From Paenibacillus xylanexedens (GTDB lineage: Bacteria > Bacillota > Bacilli > Paenibacillales > Paenibacillaceae), in the NCBI RefSeq assembly GCF_017874615.1, contig NZ_JAGIKV010000021.1:1-64000 (forward strand): DNA of 64,000 nt, in the 5' to 3' direction. A program made the translations under genes and the position numbers. This document shows, one piece after another, positions 44,271-53,497 of the stretch. A model generated the notes under the pieces. The model was given only the letters and a program-made list of their open reading frames with translations, searched no databases and had not been told where the DNA came from. The first letter of the stretch is position 1, and each line of letters opens with the position of its first letter.

Positions 44271-45002
44271 ATGCTGAGGAGCATTTCCGCCGAATGGCTT
44301 AAACTTCGGCATTCCCGGATCAGTCTGGTACTGGCCATTCTGCCTATTATCAGCCTGCTTATCGGATGCTTTAACTTTTATTTCAATCAAGCGGCTTTAC
44401 AAAACGGGTGGTACAGCCTGTGGACACAGGTCAGTTTATTTTACGGGGAATTCTTTCTACCTATCCTAATCGCTATCTGTTGTGCCTTTGTATGCCGCCT
44501 GGAACACAGCAATCGCAACTGGAACATGATTCTGGCTTCTCCGGTTTCGGTCACCAGCCTGTTTGTTGCCAAGTTGGTCATTGTCGGCATATTGATCTTC
44601 TCGGCTCAAACCTTCTTCATGCTCATGTACTGGGCAGCAGGCAAACTGTTCGTCATTCCGGGTCCGTTCCCGATGGAGATCGTCGTATGGAGCCTGCGAG
44701 GATGGTTTGCCTCTATCTCTATTGCTGCACTGCAACTAGGGTTGTCGATCCGGATAAGAAGCTTTGCGACGCCAATTGGCATCAGCCTTTGTGCAGTCTT
44801 TCTGGGACTAGGCATGTATGTGCTGAAAATCGGCATGTTATTCCCCTACTCCTTGTTAACTATAGGCATGGGCGTTCTGAGTCAAAAGGGACTGACATCC
44901 TCGGAGAATATCGTCTTTCTTTTCATGAACAGTCTCTTTATCCTTCTGTTTGCTACCTGGTCGATCCGCCGCCTGAAATATAAAGACATCGCATCGTCCT
45001 AA
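44271..45002 (+). CDS. Lantibiotic immunity ABC permease (LanG-like)
   Basis: 243 residues with six membrane helices. The N-terminus ISAEWLKLRHSRI and the loop RLEHSNRNWNMILASPV parallel those of the preceding permease, so they are paralogous halves of one transporter. GGAGGG lies before the ATG, 12 bp after the previous gene. Confidence 0.87.
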   Translation: MLRSISAEWLKLRHSRISLVLAILPIISLLIGCFNFYFNQAALQNGWYSLWTQVSLFYGEFFLPILIAICCAFVCRLEHSNRNWNMILASPVSVTSLFVAKLVIVGILIFSAQTFFMLMYWAAGKLFVIPGPFPMEIVVWSLRGWFASISIAALQLGLSIRIRSFATPIGISLCAVFLGLGMYVLKIGMLFPYSLLTIGMGVLSQKGLTSSENIVFLFMNSLFILLFATWSIRRLKYKDIASS

Positions 45003-45031
45003 ATTTACCGAGATCAAAGGAGGACAAGAAC

Positions 45032-45385
45032 ATGAAAAAAGCATTCACTATTCTCGCATTGGTACTCGTTATTCTGACTTGCCTGTGGCTCTTCTTCATG
45101 GACCCTGCTAAATTGACTCCCGATAACCCTGCTGGCAAAACAACCTACTATACCACTGTGAATCAGACTACAGTCAACAAGGATGACAATGGCAGATATG
45201 CTTATGAACTGATCGGCTATACAGACGAAGGAAAATCCAAAACACTCAGCTTCTCCACCAGTAAGCTACTCAAAAATGGGGCCTATCTGAAACTATATGT
45301 ATCCACGCTGCGTGGTGTTACACACTGGGAAGAGGTCACAGCGGACGATCTGCCAGGGCAAGCCAAGCAGTTAACCTCTAAATAG
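45032..45385 (+). CDS. YxeA-like (DUF1093) exported protein
   Basis: 117 residues. One N-terminal helix (about 5-22) serves as anchor or signal, followed by a small beta-rich domain with TTYYTTVNQ, YAYELIGYTDEGK and LKNGAYLKLYVS, the YxeA pattern. AAAGGAGGA precedes the ATG. In B. subtilis yxeA follows the peptide-responsive yxdJKLM genes; here it ends the immunity operon, so an accessory immunity role is plausible. Confidence 0.82.
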   Translation: MKKAFTILALVLVILTCLWLFFMDPAKLTPDNPAGKTTYYTTVNQTTVNKDDNGRYAYELIGYTDEGKSKTLSFSTSKLLKNGAYLKLYVSTLRGVTHWEEVTADDLPGQAKQLTSK

Positions 45386-45428
45386 AAAAAAAATGCGTTT
45401 CTATATCTCCATTGATATTTGCGTAACA

Positions 45429-45470
45429 AAAAGAGCCTTGCCCCATTACTTCAAGGGTGGCTCTTTTAGG
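45429..45470. terminator. Terminator shared by convergent genes
   Basis: AAAAGAGCC and GGCTCTTTT outer arms (9 bp) with an inner CCC/GGG pair, between the YxeA-like gene and the DUF445 gene. Confidence 0.8.
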
Positions 45471-46727
45471 TTATGCCAATGCCATCTGCAGCGCAGTCAG
45501 CGCAATCCCGATAACAAATCCGGTAACGGCTCCGTTGATCCGAATCCATTGCAGATCCTGTCCAACCTTATCCTCAATCATCGAAACCAAAGTGGCATTG
45601 TCCATTTTGTCCACATTTTCGCGTACGAGTTTACCGATTTTGGAATGGTTTTTCTCCAGCAGTGTTGTGACGCCATCTACGATCTTGGCATTCATGCTTG
45701 TCATCAACTCGTGATCTGCCCGCAGATCAACCAATACCCGCTCAATGGCAGGCAGTGCATACGTATCTACATAATGTCCATCTTCCATCGCGGCGAGCGC
45801 CTTGTCTCTCAGTTCGGTGAGTTTGTTCAGCACCGTTTCCTCTGCGTTCCAGCCCTCCAGCATATTGTTCTTCCAACTGTTGATTCCATCTTGCATAGCC
45901 TCGCTCATTGCCAGACGCACCGTCTGGGTACGTACCATATCAAGCACCTTGTACCTTAGAGCGCTGCCTTCACGTTTCATATCCTCTACCCGATCGAAGA
46001 GATATCCTTGTAAAATACCACCCAGACGCTCCTCGTTCATATAACCAAGGAACGCATTCATCGCAAACTGCATCAATCCGTTCATCTGAATGCCGCTGAT
46101 GGCTTTCATGCCGCTTTCACCCAAAAACATGATCGTCTCGGGCTTAACCAGCCACTCCTCGGCTTGCTTCAGTCCGTAGTCCAGCGCTTTGGCGTCATAA
46201 CCCCGCTCTGTCATCTGGTGGGCAGCCCGTTCCAGAATCGGACCTAGATCAAAGGCGCCCGCTTGTGACTTGATCTCACGTGCTACGAGCGGAGCAATCT
46301 GCTCTAACGGCAGACCAGCCAGAATTCGTTTGCAGAGCGTATCAATCATGATCTTGATCCCGTCATTATGAAGCTCACGTGTCAACGTATCGAGCACTGT
46401 CTCTGCTGCTTTGAAATCTGCAATTTTCTCGGTAATGCTGTCTTTGTTGAGCAAGTTATTCTCTACTGCGGAGACCAGACCTTCCGTCATTTTATCGCGA
46501 TTTTTCGGCAGCAATGCCGTGTGTGGAATGGGAATGCCGAGCGGGTGACGGAATAGTGCGGTAACTGCGAACCAGTCCGCAAGTCCACCCACGAGTCCCG
46601 CTTCAAATGATCCTACCAGCAATTTGCCCACCGGAACGCCCTGGAACGGCAAGGATGCAGCAAATCCCGCTCCCATGACCACGAGAGACCAGGCTGCTGC
46701 TTTTTTGGTTTGTTTAGGTTTAGCCAT
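45471..46727 (-). CDS. DUF445 family membrane protein
   Basis: 418 residues. One or two helices at each end flank a long helical region. The N-terminal block GLVGGLADWFAVTALFRHPLGIPIPHTALLPKN is the family signature. AAAGGAG precedes the ATG. It is monocistronic and has no known function. Confidence 0.88.
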   Translation of the reverse strand: MAKPKQTKKAAAWSLVVMGAGFAASLPFQGVPVGKLLVGSFEAGLVGGLADWFAVTALFRHPLGIPIPHTALLPKNRDKMTEGLVSAVENNLLNKDSITEKIADFKAAETVLDTLTRELHNDGIKIMIDTLCKRILAGLPLEQIAPLVAREIKSQAGAFDLGPILERAAHQMTERGYDAKALDYGLKQAEEWLVKPETIMFLGESGMKAISGIQMNGLMQFAMNAFLGYMNEERLGGILQGYLFDRVEDMKREGSALRYKVLDMVRTQTVRLAMSEAMQDGINSWKNNMLEGWNAEETVLNKLTELRDKALAAMEDGHYVDTYALPAIERVLVDLRADHELMTSMNAKIVDGVTTLLEKNHSKIGKLVRENVDKMDNATLVSMIEDKVGQDLQWIRINGAVTGFVIGIALTALQMALA

Positions 46728-47059
46728 TGTAATCTTGCTCCTTTATCGTTAATCGTACGGTCTGGACTGTACCCGATTCCGCACTTCTTCGTTTCTTATG
46801 TAAATTCTCCATAGCAAAGTCTCGACTTCCATATTTCGTATACTTCATCTTATCACCCACAAGCGTCAAAACCAAACCTCTGGTTGAAGAAAAAGGATAA
46901 TAGCGGCGTTTACTTCGTAAAATGGATCACTCCCTTTTCCAAGACCAGGAAGATTCTAGTATAATCAATCAAGACAGCCCTTCGATATCGATTGGCTGCT
47001 GAACAGCAGGGTAATTACATAGTGGAACAATGAATCAATAAGAGGAGGAATTTCGGACC
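46728..47059. other. Intergenic region between divergent genes
   Basis: 332 bases upstream of both the DUF445 gene and the aldo/keto reductase. TATAAT at 46960-46965 is a possible -10 box for the reductase but the -35 match is poor. No further gene or hairpin is apparent. Confidence 0.5.
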
Positions 47060-47887
47060 ATGAAACACGTGCAGGACACAACCACACTCTATAACGGAGT
47101 CAAAATGCCATGGCTGGGTTTTGGGGTATTCAAAGTTAAAGACGGAGACGAAGTCGTTCATGCTGTCAAAACAGCCATTCAAGCTGGTTATCGCAGCATC
47201 GACACAGCCAAAGCGTATAACAACGAAACAGGTGTCGCTCAGGGTATTCGTGAATCTGGAGTAGCTCGTGAGGATCTGTTCATTACCACTAAAGTATGGA
47301 ATAGCGATCAGGGATATGAATCCACGCTAGCTGCCTTCGAAGCCAGCATGGAACGACTCGAACTGGAGTATCTGGATCTCTATCTCATCCACTGGCCGGT
47401 TAAGGGCAAGTACAAAGATACATGGCGAGCGCTGGAGAAACTTCATAAAGAAGGACGCATCCGGGCGATCGGTGTGAGCAACTTCCAGATTCACCATCTG
47501 GAAGACTTGATGATCGATGCCACGATCAAACCAGCAGTTAATCAGGTGGAGCTTCACCCACTATTGATTCAGTCAGAGCTTCGTGAGTACTGCAACAAAC
47601 ATCAGATTCAGATCGAAGCCTGGTCCCCGCTCGGACAAGGTCATCTGATGGATCATCCGTTGCTGAAGGATATCGCCGCCAAATACAGCAAGTCCCCGGC
47701 ACAAGTGATTCTGCGCTGGGATCTGCAGAACGGCATCGTGACCATACCCAAATCCGTCACTCCTGAGCGTATTCACGCGAACGCCGATCTCTACGATTTT
47801 GAGTTAACTTCGGAAGAAATAGAGCAGATTAACGGCCTGAACGAGAACAAACGCTTTGGTTCCGATCCCGACAACTTTAACTTCTAA
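47060..47887 (+). CDS. Aldo/keto reductase
   Basis: 275 residues. The catalytic tetrad is visible: Asp and Tyr in DTAKAYNNE, Lys in TTKVWN, His in LIHWPVKG. The NADPH-site block IPKSVTPERIHAN is near residue 233. The enzyme is of the 2,5-diketogluconate reductase/YvgN group, which reduces aldehydes such as methylglyoxal. AGAGGAGGA precedes the ATG, and a terminator follows. Confidence 0.92.
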   Translation: MKHVQDTTTLYNGVKMPWLGFGVFKVKDGDEVVHAVKTAIQAGYRSIDTAKAYNNETGVAQGIRESGVAREDLFITTKVWNSDQGYESTLAAFEASMERLELEYLDLYLIHWPVKGKYKDTWRALEKLHKEGRIRAIGVSNFQIHHLEDLMIDATIKPAVNQVELHPLLIQSELREYCNKHQIQIEAWSPLGQGHLMDHPLLKDIAAKYSKSPAQVILRWDLQNGIVTIPKSVTPERIHANADLYDFELTSEEIEQINGLNENKRFGSDPDNFNF

Positions 47888-47908
47888 TATAAGCAGATAA
47901 ATTCGATT

Positions 47909-47944
47909 ACACCCGCCTTCGATCTTAGAAGAGCGGGTGTTTTG
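47909..47944 (+). terminator. Intrinsic terminator of the aldo/keto reductase gene
   Basis: ACACCCGC and GCGGGTGT form an 8-bp perfect stem followed by TTTT. Confidence 0.8.
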
Positions 47945-48042
47945 GTATGTGATGTTATAGGCAAACTATTCGTTGTTAAGAATGGAGGCGAGGCTCGTTA
48001 TCCTATTCAGGGCCGAAAGAAAAAAAATTTTTTGACCGTTTA

Positions 48043-48069
48043 GAACTATTTCTTCTCCTCATCAGTCTA
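48043..48069 (+). promoter_or_regulatory. Possible ECF-type autoregulated promoter
   Basis: GAAC at 48043-48046 and AGTCTA at 48064-48069 with a 17-bp spacer lie about 95 bp upstream of the sigma gene. GAAC plus GTC fits ECF promoters in general; the specific consensus of this sigma factor is unknown. Confidence 0.35.
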
Positions 48070-48162
48070 ACGAGTGTCAAGCGAACTCAAGCACTTATAT
48101 AGAATCCAGGCCTGGAACGAGCGGTGACTTGAATTTTTAGGTTGATCAGGGGGGGATCAGGC

Positions 48163-48681
48163 GTGATTAGACTGAACCATAGAAAGACAAAAGAAGAACA
48201 GTTCAGCGAAAAAATAACAGAGATTCAAAATAAATTATATCGACTGGCATACTGCTATGTTAAAAATGAACAAGAAGCGCTGGATATCGTATCCGAAGCG
48301 GTCTATAAAGGGTTCATCGCTTATGGAAAGATGGAGTCCATGACTTATTTTGATTCCTGGATGTCACGAATTGTGATCAACACAGCGATAGACCATATTC
48401 GACGCAACCAGCGAGTGACCTATATGGAGGATCATGTTCAGGAGTTTGTAGCTCCAGAGCGAGGGGCGTCGCTGGAAGAAAAAATGGATCTGTATGACGC
48501 ACTGGACCGACTCGTGCCCGAAGATAGAGCCTATATTATATTAAAGTTCTTTGGTAATATGCGTTTCCGGGAGATCGCTGAAGTGCTCTCCCTGTCGGAG
48601 AATACCGTTAAGTCAAAATTCTATCGGATTATCAACAAATTAAAAATGGATTTAATAGAAGGAGAGGTTGGAGATCTATGA
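48163..48681 (+). CDS. ECF-type RNA polymerase sigma factor
   Basis: 172 residues. Region 2 shows YRLAYCYVKNEQEALDIVSEAVYKGF and the 2.4-like WMSRIVINTAIDHIRRNQR. Region 4 shows FGNMRFREIAEVLSLSENTVKSKFYR. GTG at 48163 has AGGGGGGAT upstream, which makes the earlier in-frame TTG at 48142 unlikely. It overlaps the anti-sigma gene by four bases (ATGA). Confidence 0.9.
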   Translation: MIRLNHRKTKEEQFSEKITEIQNKLYRLAYCYVKNEQEALDIVSEAVYKGFIAYGKMESMTYFDSWMSRIVINTAIDHIRRNQRVTYMEDHVQEFVAPERGASLEEKMDLYDALDRLVPEDRAYIILKFFGNMRFREIAEVLSLSENTVKSKFYRIINKLKMDLIEGEVGDL

Positions 48682-49529
48682 CAGGTAAAGATCGTTACGA
48701 AAATATTGAAATCCCTGCTCAACTTACTGACGTTATTCATCATGCACAGAAAAGAGCCACTGCTCGCAAGAATTCATCTCGAATGATTCGTTATGCCTCA
48801 GTCATAGCGGCATGTGCTGCTTTTCTCTTCATAGTCAACATTCCTACTGTCGCAAACGCCATGGTCAAAATACCTGTGGTTGGATCTATTGTTCAGGTGT
48901 TGCAATTTGGCGATGGAGGCAAAGTTACAGATGGAGTAACTGTGGGATCGGAAGCAACAGAAAATACGCTTAAAATCAATTTTAGCACCGACGAACAAGA
49001 TCAGACTAATGATGCACCCCATTATAATGTGGTACACAAAGAAGCGCCGAATCGTATCCTCTTCACTTTTAGCGGTGCACGTTACATGGATATAGAGAAA
49101 GTCAAAGCCGACTTTATGACCCAGCCTTTAGTGAAAGATGTTTATGGTTCCATGATTTTAGACGACTCTTCCGTCGGATTCGTAGTTGTTTTAAAAGAAG
49201 GGGTACATTATGCCGTAACGGAATTCAAGAACCCTGGATACCTGGAAGTGAAACTGACTTCTGACGGCAAACCGGTCACACCTCGGAAGGTATACTCTCT
49301 CCGCACAGAATCAATGCCTTTTGGAGAATCGATGGGTATAATTAAAGAATCCTATCCGGATGAGGACATCTCTTTCCTCAAAACGTCCACTGGTGAGTTT
49401 ACAGCAGTTATTGGAGAATATCTTACCGCTGAAGAAGCTGAACAGAAACTCAAAGAACTCGCTCAGCAACCGGATTATCATGAGGAGTTTTATGTGGACA
49501 GCTGGATGAGTAACGAGAAGCCCAAGTGA
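48678..49529 (+). CDS. Membrane anti-sigma factor (RsiV/DUF4179-like layout)
   Basis: 283 residues. A cytosolic N-terminus of about 40 residues, one membrane helix (IRYASVIAACAAFLFIVNIP, 38-57), then an extracellular domain of about 220 residues beginning VANAMVKIPVVGSIV. This is the layout of DUF4179/RsiV-type anti-sigma proteins. The C-terminal YLTAEEAEQKLKEL is helical. Overlap with the sigma gene supports a regulatory pair; the signal is unknown. Confidence 0.78.
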   Translation: MTGKDRYENIEIPAQLTDVIHHAQKRATARKNSSRMIRYASVIAACAAFLFIVNIPTVANAMVKIPVVGSIVQVLQFGDGGKVTDGVTVGSEATENTLKINFSTDEQDQTNDAPHYNVVHKEAPNRILFTFSGARYMDIEKVKADFMTQPLVKDVYGSMILDDSSVGFVVVLKEGVHYAVTEFKNPGYLEVKLTSDGKPVTPRKVYSLRTESMPFGESMGIIKESYPDEDISFLKTSTGEFTAVIGEYLTAEEAEQKLKELAQQPDYHEEFYVDSWMSNEKPK

Positions 49530-49623
49530 TCCATCATCGCCAAAAGTGATGCTGATCCCAAAGGGAATCCTACATCCCCGAACTGGGCATAGACCTTAGC
49601 ATACTTAATACGCTCAATCCAAA

Positions 49624-49667
49624 AAAATCCCGATTCGGATGCCCTGAGCATCTCCGATCGGGATTTT
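49624..49667. terminator. Bidirectional terminator
   Basis: AAAATCCCGAT and ATCGGGATTTT are perfect 11-bp arms with an inner GGATGC/GCATC stem. It lies between the converging anti-sigma and cupin genes. Confidence 0.88.
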
Positions 49668-49680
49668 CACATATTAAAAC

Positions 49681-50142
49681 CTATTCGCCTTTGGAGACCA
49701 GCTTGAAATCATCAAAGTGGAAACCTGGCGCTACTACGCAAGTTACCAGTACAGGCTCATCGCCCAGCGGACGCGCGGTCTGCCATACGCCGGCAGGAAC
49801 GAGCACCTGTGGTGATTGCCCCGCAGCAATATCCATCCCCAGAACAAGAACTTCCTCGTTCTCCGGGTTCTCCCCGTTGCCGCCCAGCTTCAGTTCAACC
49901 GGACTGCCGCTGTGCCACAGCCAAAGTTCATCGGACAGAACCGTATGCCAATCGGAGATTTCATGTGCGTGCAGCAGGAAATACGTGGAACTTGCCGAGA
50001 ATCGTGGGCCGGAGTATGTATCCGGCAGAACGGACTGTGGAATCTGATAAGATGCCTTCCATTCTTCCTTATACCAACCGCCTTCAACGTGAGGTTGCAT
50101 ATTGAGCGCAGCAACCAATGGCGATAATTCATGTGTCGTCAT
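49681..50142 (-). CDS. DUF985 family cupin
   Basis: 153 residues. The family block is HVEGGWYKEEW near the N-terminus, with the cupin strand SDWHTVLSDELWLWHSG and the closing VLVTCVVAPGFHFDDF. The cupin fold suggests a metal site, but no reaction is known for the family. Monocistronic. Confidence 0.9.
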   Translation of the reverse strand: MTTHELSPLVAALNMQPHVEGGWYKEEWKASYQIPQSVLPDTYSGPRFSASSTYFLLHAHEISDWHTVLSDELWLWHSGSPVELKLGGNGENPENEEVLVLGMDIAAGQSPQVLVPAGVWQTARPLGDEPVLVTCVVAPGFHFDDFKLVSKGE

Positions 50143-50399
50143 AACCTATTTCCTTCCTTCCAAATCATATTGGAGACACTCCTTAACCAGAGTTTCGCCT
50201 CTCTCTCCCTACTCTAAAACATCATTCAAGTTTTGTCACCTTGACAGCACATAAGTGCCATGCCAGATTCGTTCTCTCGGTATCTAACGATATGATTAAA
50301 GAAATATTTCATTTCCAATGATAGCGTTTACAAAAAGATGGATGTTCCGTTATGATATGGATATCGTTGTTAATCCGTGAAGCAGAGGGGAGCTGTACC

Positions 50400-51251
50400 A
50401 TGAGTCTCATAGAGGACCGGATTGGACCCAAATACCGAATCGGTGAACATTCATTTACCATTGAACATATGCGCAGACATGATGGGAATGGTATGCCACA
50501 ACCTCACGCTCATCCATTCTACGAACTGTATTACTTACTTGAAGGTGAACGAGTGTATTCCATGAATGGTCAGATTCTGTCCGCTCGCAAGGGTGATTTC
50601 ATTCTGATTAATCCACACGATGTACATACCACCTCCAAAGGAAGTATTCCCGGCTTCGAACGGATATTAATCGGTTTTTCTCCTGCTTTTGCAACGGGGA
50701 TGGAACTTGGCATATGTGGTCTGCTGCCTTTTAATTGTTCAAGACTCCTTCGCCTGCCTGAAGCGGAACAGCCCGAGATGGAGCGTATATTGTGGCAGAT
50801 GCTGCAAGAATGCAAAGAGCGACGCCCTCACTATGAGATCGCCGTAAGAAGTCTGCTTGCCCAACTTTTGATCCGTATTCATCGGGTAGAGGAGGACATC
50901 CGGCAGTCATGCCCCGGTCCCTTGCATCCAATGCAGGACAAAATCAGTGAAATTGTTACTTATGTGAATAAAAACTATACCGAACCACTTACACTGGAGG
51001 GTGCAGCCAATCGTTTTTATATCAGTCCATCCTATCTGAGCCGAATGTTCAGCCGGTTTACCGGGTTTCGATTTAGCGAATATTTGCGTGTTGTTCGTGT
51101 CCGGGAAGCACAACGAAGATTACTGTCCACACAAGAGCGTGTCCAGATGATCGCTGAGAAGGTAGGATTTGAACATACGGCTCATTTTAACAAAACATTC
51201 AAACAGGTTACCGGTACAACACCGCTGCGCTATCGCAAGGAACACCGGTAG
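50400..51251 (+). CDS. AraC family regulator with N-terminal cupin domain
   Basis: 283 residues. The sensor has HAHPFYELYYLLEGE and GDFILINPHDVHTT, typical cupin strands. The C-terminal pair of helix-turn-helix motifs has LEGAANRFYISPSYLSRMFSRFTG and IAEKVGFEHTAHFNKTFKQVTG. ATG at 50400 follows AGGGGAG. It is divergent from nothing and converges on the GH28 gene, so it may control pectin or other carbohydrate use. Confidence 0.9.
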   Translation: MSLIEDRIGPKYRIGEHSFTIEHMRRHDGNGMPQPHAHPFYELYYLLEGERVYSMNGQILSARKGDFILINPHDVHTTSKGSIPGFERILIGFSPAFATGMELGICGLLPFNCSRLLRLPEAEQPEMERILWQMLQECKERRPHYEIAVRSLLAQLLIRIHRVEEDIRQSCPGPLHPMQDKISEIVTYVNKNYTEPLTLEGAANRFYISPSYLSRMFSRFTGFRFSEYLRVVRVREAQRRLLSTQERVQMIAEKVGFEHTAHFNKTFKQVTGTTPLRYRKEHR

Positions 51252-51403
51252 ATCATCAGATAACTTCATATAAAAGCCGAGTGGGTAGCCTCGCTCCAGA
51301 GATTACATATTCCTTATATTAAAAGGCATCACGATTACTGGATCTATGGCTACGCCACTACGGCTGAATTGGACCAAGTTGTATAACCCCTACTACATAC
51401 CTT

Positions 51404-53017
51404 TTACCTGCGAATGATCACACCACTTCGTACCTCGGGACCCACAGAGATCTGACGACCGTCTGTGTCAGCATCGCCTTCACGACATACAATGCCTGCG
51501 GACTCGTGTCCGGTCACCATCAGAAGTCGGCCATCTGCACCTTTGCCCTGAATGCTCTCTAATTCTGCCCCTTTGCACTGGTGCAAATGAACCAGCGGAC
51601 CTTCAGTGATCTGCGCCTTCAATTCAGCGATATGCAGATGTTTCGCATGAGCACATTGGATACCACTGCGAGCTTGCACGTTGTAACGCTGGATGATCAC
51701 CCCATCCAAAGGCTGTTCCGGCAATCCACTCACAAGCAGCGCAGTGTCGGCACCGGCACAGACCACATCCGATATTCGAATATCCCGGAACACTGGCGTC
51801 TCTTCGCTAATCTCCTGAGATAGATCACTGCCCCGGGCAGACCCTTCCTGATTTGCATAGAAAAAGGAAAACGAGATCGCTTCCATAATGATATCTTTCA
51901 TATATATGCGCTCAATCTGAATGTCCTCAACCACTCCGCCGCGCCCACGTGCGCTTTTGAAACGAAGTCCTATGTCCGTTCCGATAAACGTGCAATCCGA
52001 CACCCGCACATGCCGCACACCACCGGACATTTCACTGCCAATGACAAACCCGCCATGACCGTGATACACCGTGCAATCCCGAATGGTGATGTACTCCGAT
52101 GGCAGACCCAGTTCACGGCCTTCGGCATCCTTGCCTGATTTCAGACAGATCGCATCATCACCGACATCGAATACACTCTTCTCGACCACCACATGACGGC
52201 AGGATTCAACGTCCAGCCCATCTCCATTCTGAGAAAACCACGGATTTCGCACACTCACGTTACGAATGGTGACATGCTCAGATGCCCAGGGATGCAGATT
52301 CCATGCAGGTGAGTTCTGGAACGTTGGACCGTCCAGCAGTACCCGTTTGCATCTTCGTAAACTGACCATATTGGGACGTAAAAAGTCTCTGACTTCTTCA
52401 TAGGCAGCAACATCACGTACCTGCTCCTGATGCAATCGATTCGCGATGGTGCCGCCCTCAAGTGCAGCTATGGTAGGCCACCAGATTTCTTCATCTCCGC
52501 CGGATTGCTCTACAACACCACCGGAAGCGACCAATCGTTTCCATTGTGAAGTGGTCATTTTGGAGCGTTTCACTGGACGCCAGGCTTCCCCTCCACCATC
52601 CCATATCCCCTCACCCGTAATCGCAATATCCTCCAGTTCATCACCATCGATCGGGGATTGGCAACGTACCACCTGCCAGCCTTCGAAGCTTGATGCAATT
52701 AAAGGGTAGTGATCAAAATCTCGGCTAAATGTAACCAGCGCCCCTTCTTCCACATGTAGTTCAATACGGCTGCGCATTACAATCGGACCTGTGAGCCATA
52801 CTCCGGCAGGAATAACGATTCTCCCACCTCCTGCTTCAGCACATGAAGCAATGGCAAGTCGGAACATCTCCGTATTATCTGTTACGCCGTCTCCAACAGC
52901 TCCATAGTCTGTAAGCTGAAAATCCTGAGCGGGAATGACGGGCAAATTAGCTTCAAAAGCTCGAACATCGGACTGGGCACTTGCTCCTGTCGACATTGGG
53001 GAGTGATATGTATTCAT
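51404..53017 (-). CDS. Glycoside hydrolase family 28 (polygalacturonase-like)
   Basis: 537 residues, no signal peptide, so probably cytoplasmic. It starts with FQLTDYGAVGDGVTDNTEMF, the pectate-lyase-fold opening. The GH28 catalytic set is NGDGLD, VGDDAICLKSG and GHGGFVIGSEMSGG, with the substrate-binding Arg/Lys in LRFKSARGRGG. It likely hydrolyses galacturonide oligomers or other uronides taken up by the cell. An insertion of about 60 residues (WRPVKRSKMTTSQWKRLV region) follows the first strands. Confidence 0.92.
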   Translation of the reverse strand: MNTYHSPMSTGASAQSDVRAFEANLPVIPAQDFQLTDYGAVGDGVTDNTEMFRLAIASCAEAGGGRIVIPAGVWLTGPIVMRSRIELHVEEGALVTFSRDFDHYPLIASSFEGWQVVRCQSPIDGDELEDIAITGEGIWDGGGEAWRPVKRSKMTTSQWKRLVASGGVVEQSGGDEEIWWPTIAALEGGTIANRLHQEQVRDVAAYEEVRDFLRPNMVSLRRCKRVLLDGPTFQNSPAWNLHPWASEHVTIRNVSVRNPWFSQNGDGLDVESCRHVVVEKSVFDVGDDAICLKSGKDAEGRELGLPSEYITIRDCTVYHGHGGFVIGSEMSGGVRHVRVSDCTFIGTDIGLRFKSARGRGGVVEDIQIERIYMKDIIMEAISFSFFYANQEGSARGSDLSQEISEETPVFRDIRISDVVCAGADTALLVSGLPEQPLDGVIIQRYNVQARSGIQCAHAKHLHIAELKAQITEGPLVHLHQCKGAELESIQGKGADGRLLMVTGHESAGIVCREGDADTDGRQISVGPEVRSGVIIRR

Positions 53018-53314
53018 CGTGCAGAATCATCCTCTCTACATGTAATGGAATTGTTATAGGGTCAATATTTCGCTTCTATTTTCTTCGTTTATTTTCAGAC
53101 GGGTGCTCTCTTGCTCCATCATATCAATGGCAAGAAGTGCAAGGTTAAGCTTTTTTGCCATGTACGGTTAGAACTTGATGGTATTTGTTTTATAATTCAA
53201 AGTCATAAATCAAACATCACTTTCAGTATACTCTATACAACTATTCCAAAGGTTGGAAAACAACTAGGAGAATAGATTCATTTTTCTGTCAGGATTCGTC
53301 ACAAGGCATTTAAT

Positions 53315-53380
53315 AACATGACAGATATATAACATATTTTCTGGCTATAGCCCTAGATAACCTATTACTTATGTCATGTT
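53315..53380. promoter_or_regulatory. Long-spaced inverted repeat in a 480-bp intergenic region
   Basis: AACATGACA at 53315-53323 and TGTCATGTT at 53372-53380 are perfect 9-bp inverted copies 48 bases apart. Between them is the palindrome GGCTATAGCC (53343-53352). The region 53018-53497 is AT-rich, separates divergent GH28 and amino-acid transport genes, and has no gene. The repeat could be a pair of operator half-sites or an RNA stem. Confidence 0.45.
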
Positions 53381-53497
53381 TTATCACAAACCAATTGCCA
53401 TAAGCAGGATGACTATGTATGATTAAATAACTAGTTTCAATTTATTCCTTATTATTCCTTTTACACACAGACGTTGCAGAAAGGATGGGGTGTACTC

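Noticed and set aside
45393..45959. 188-codon open frame on the plus strand
   Set aside because: It covers a terminator and the antisense of the DUF445 gene; no ribosome binding site.
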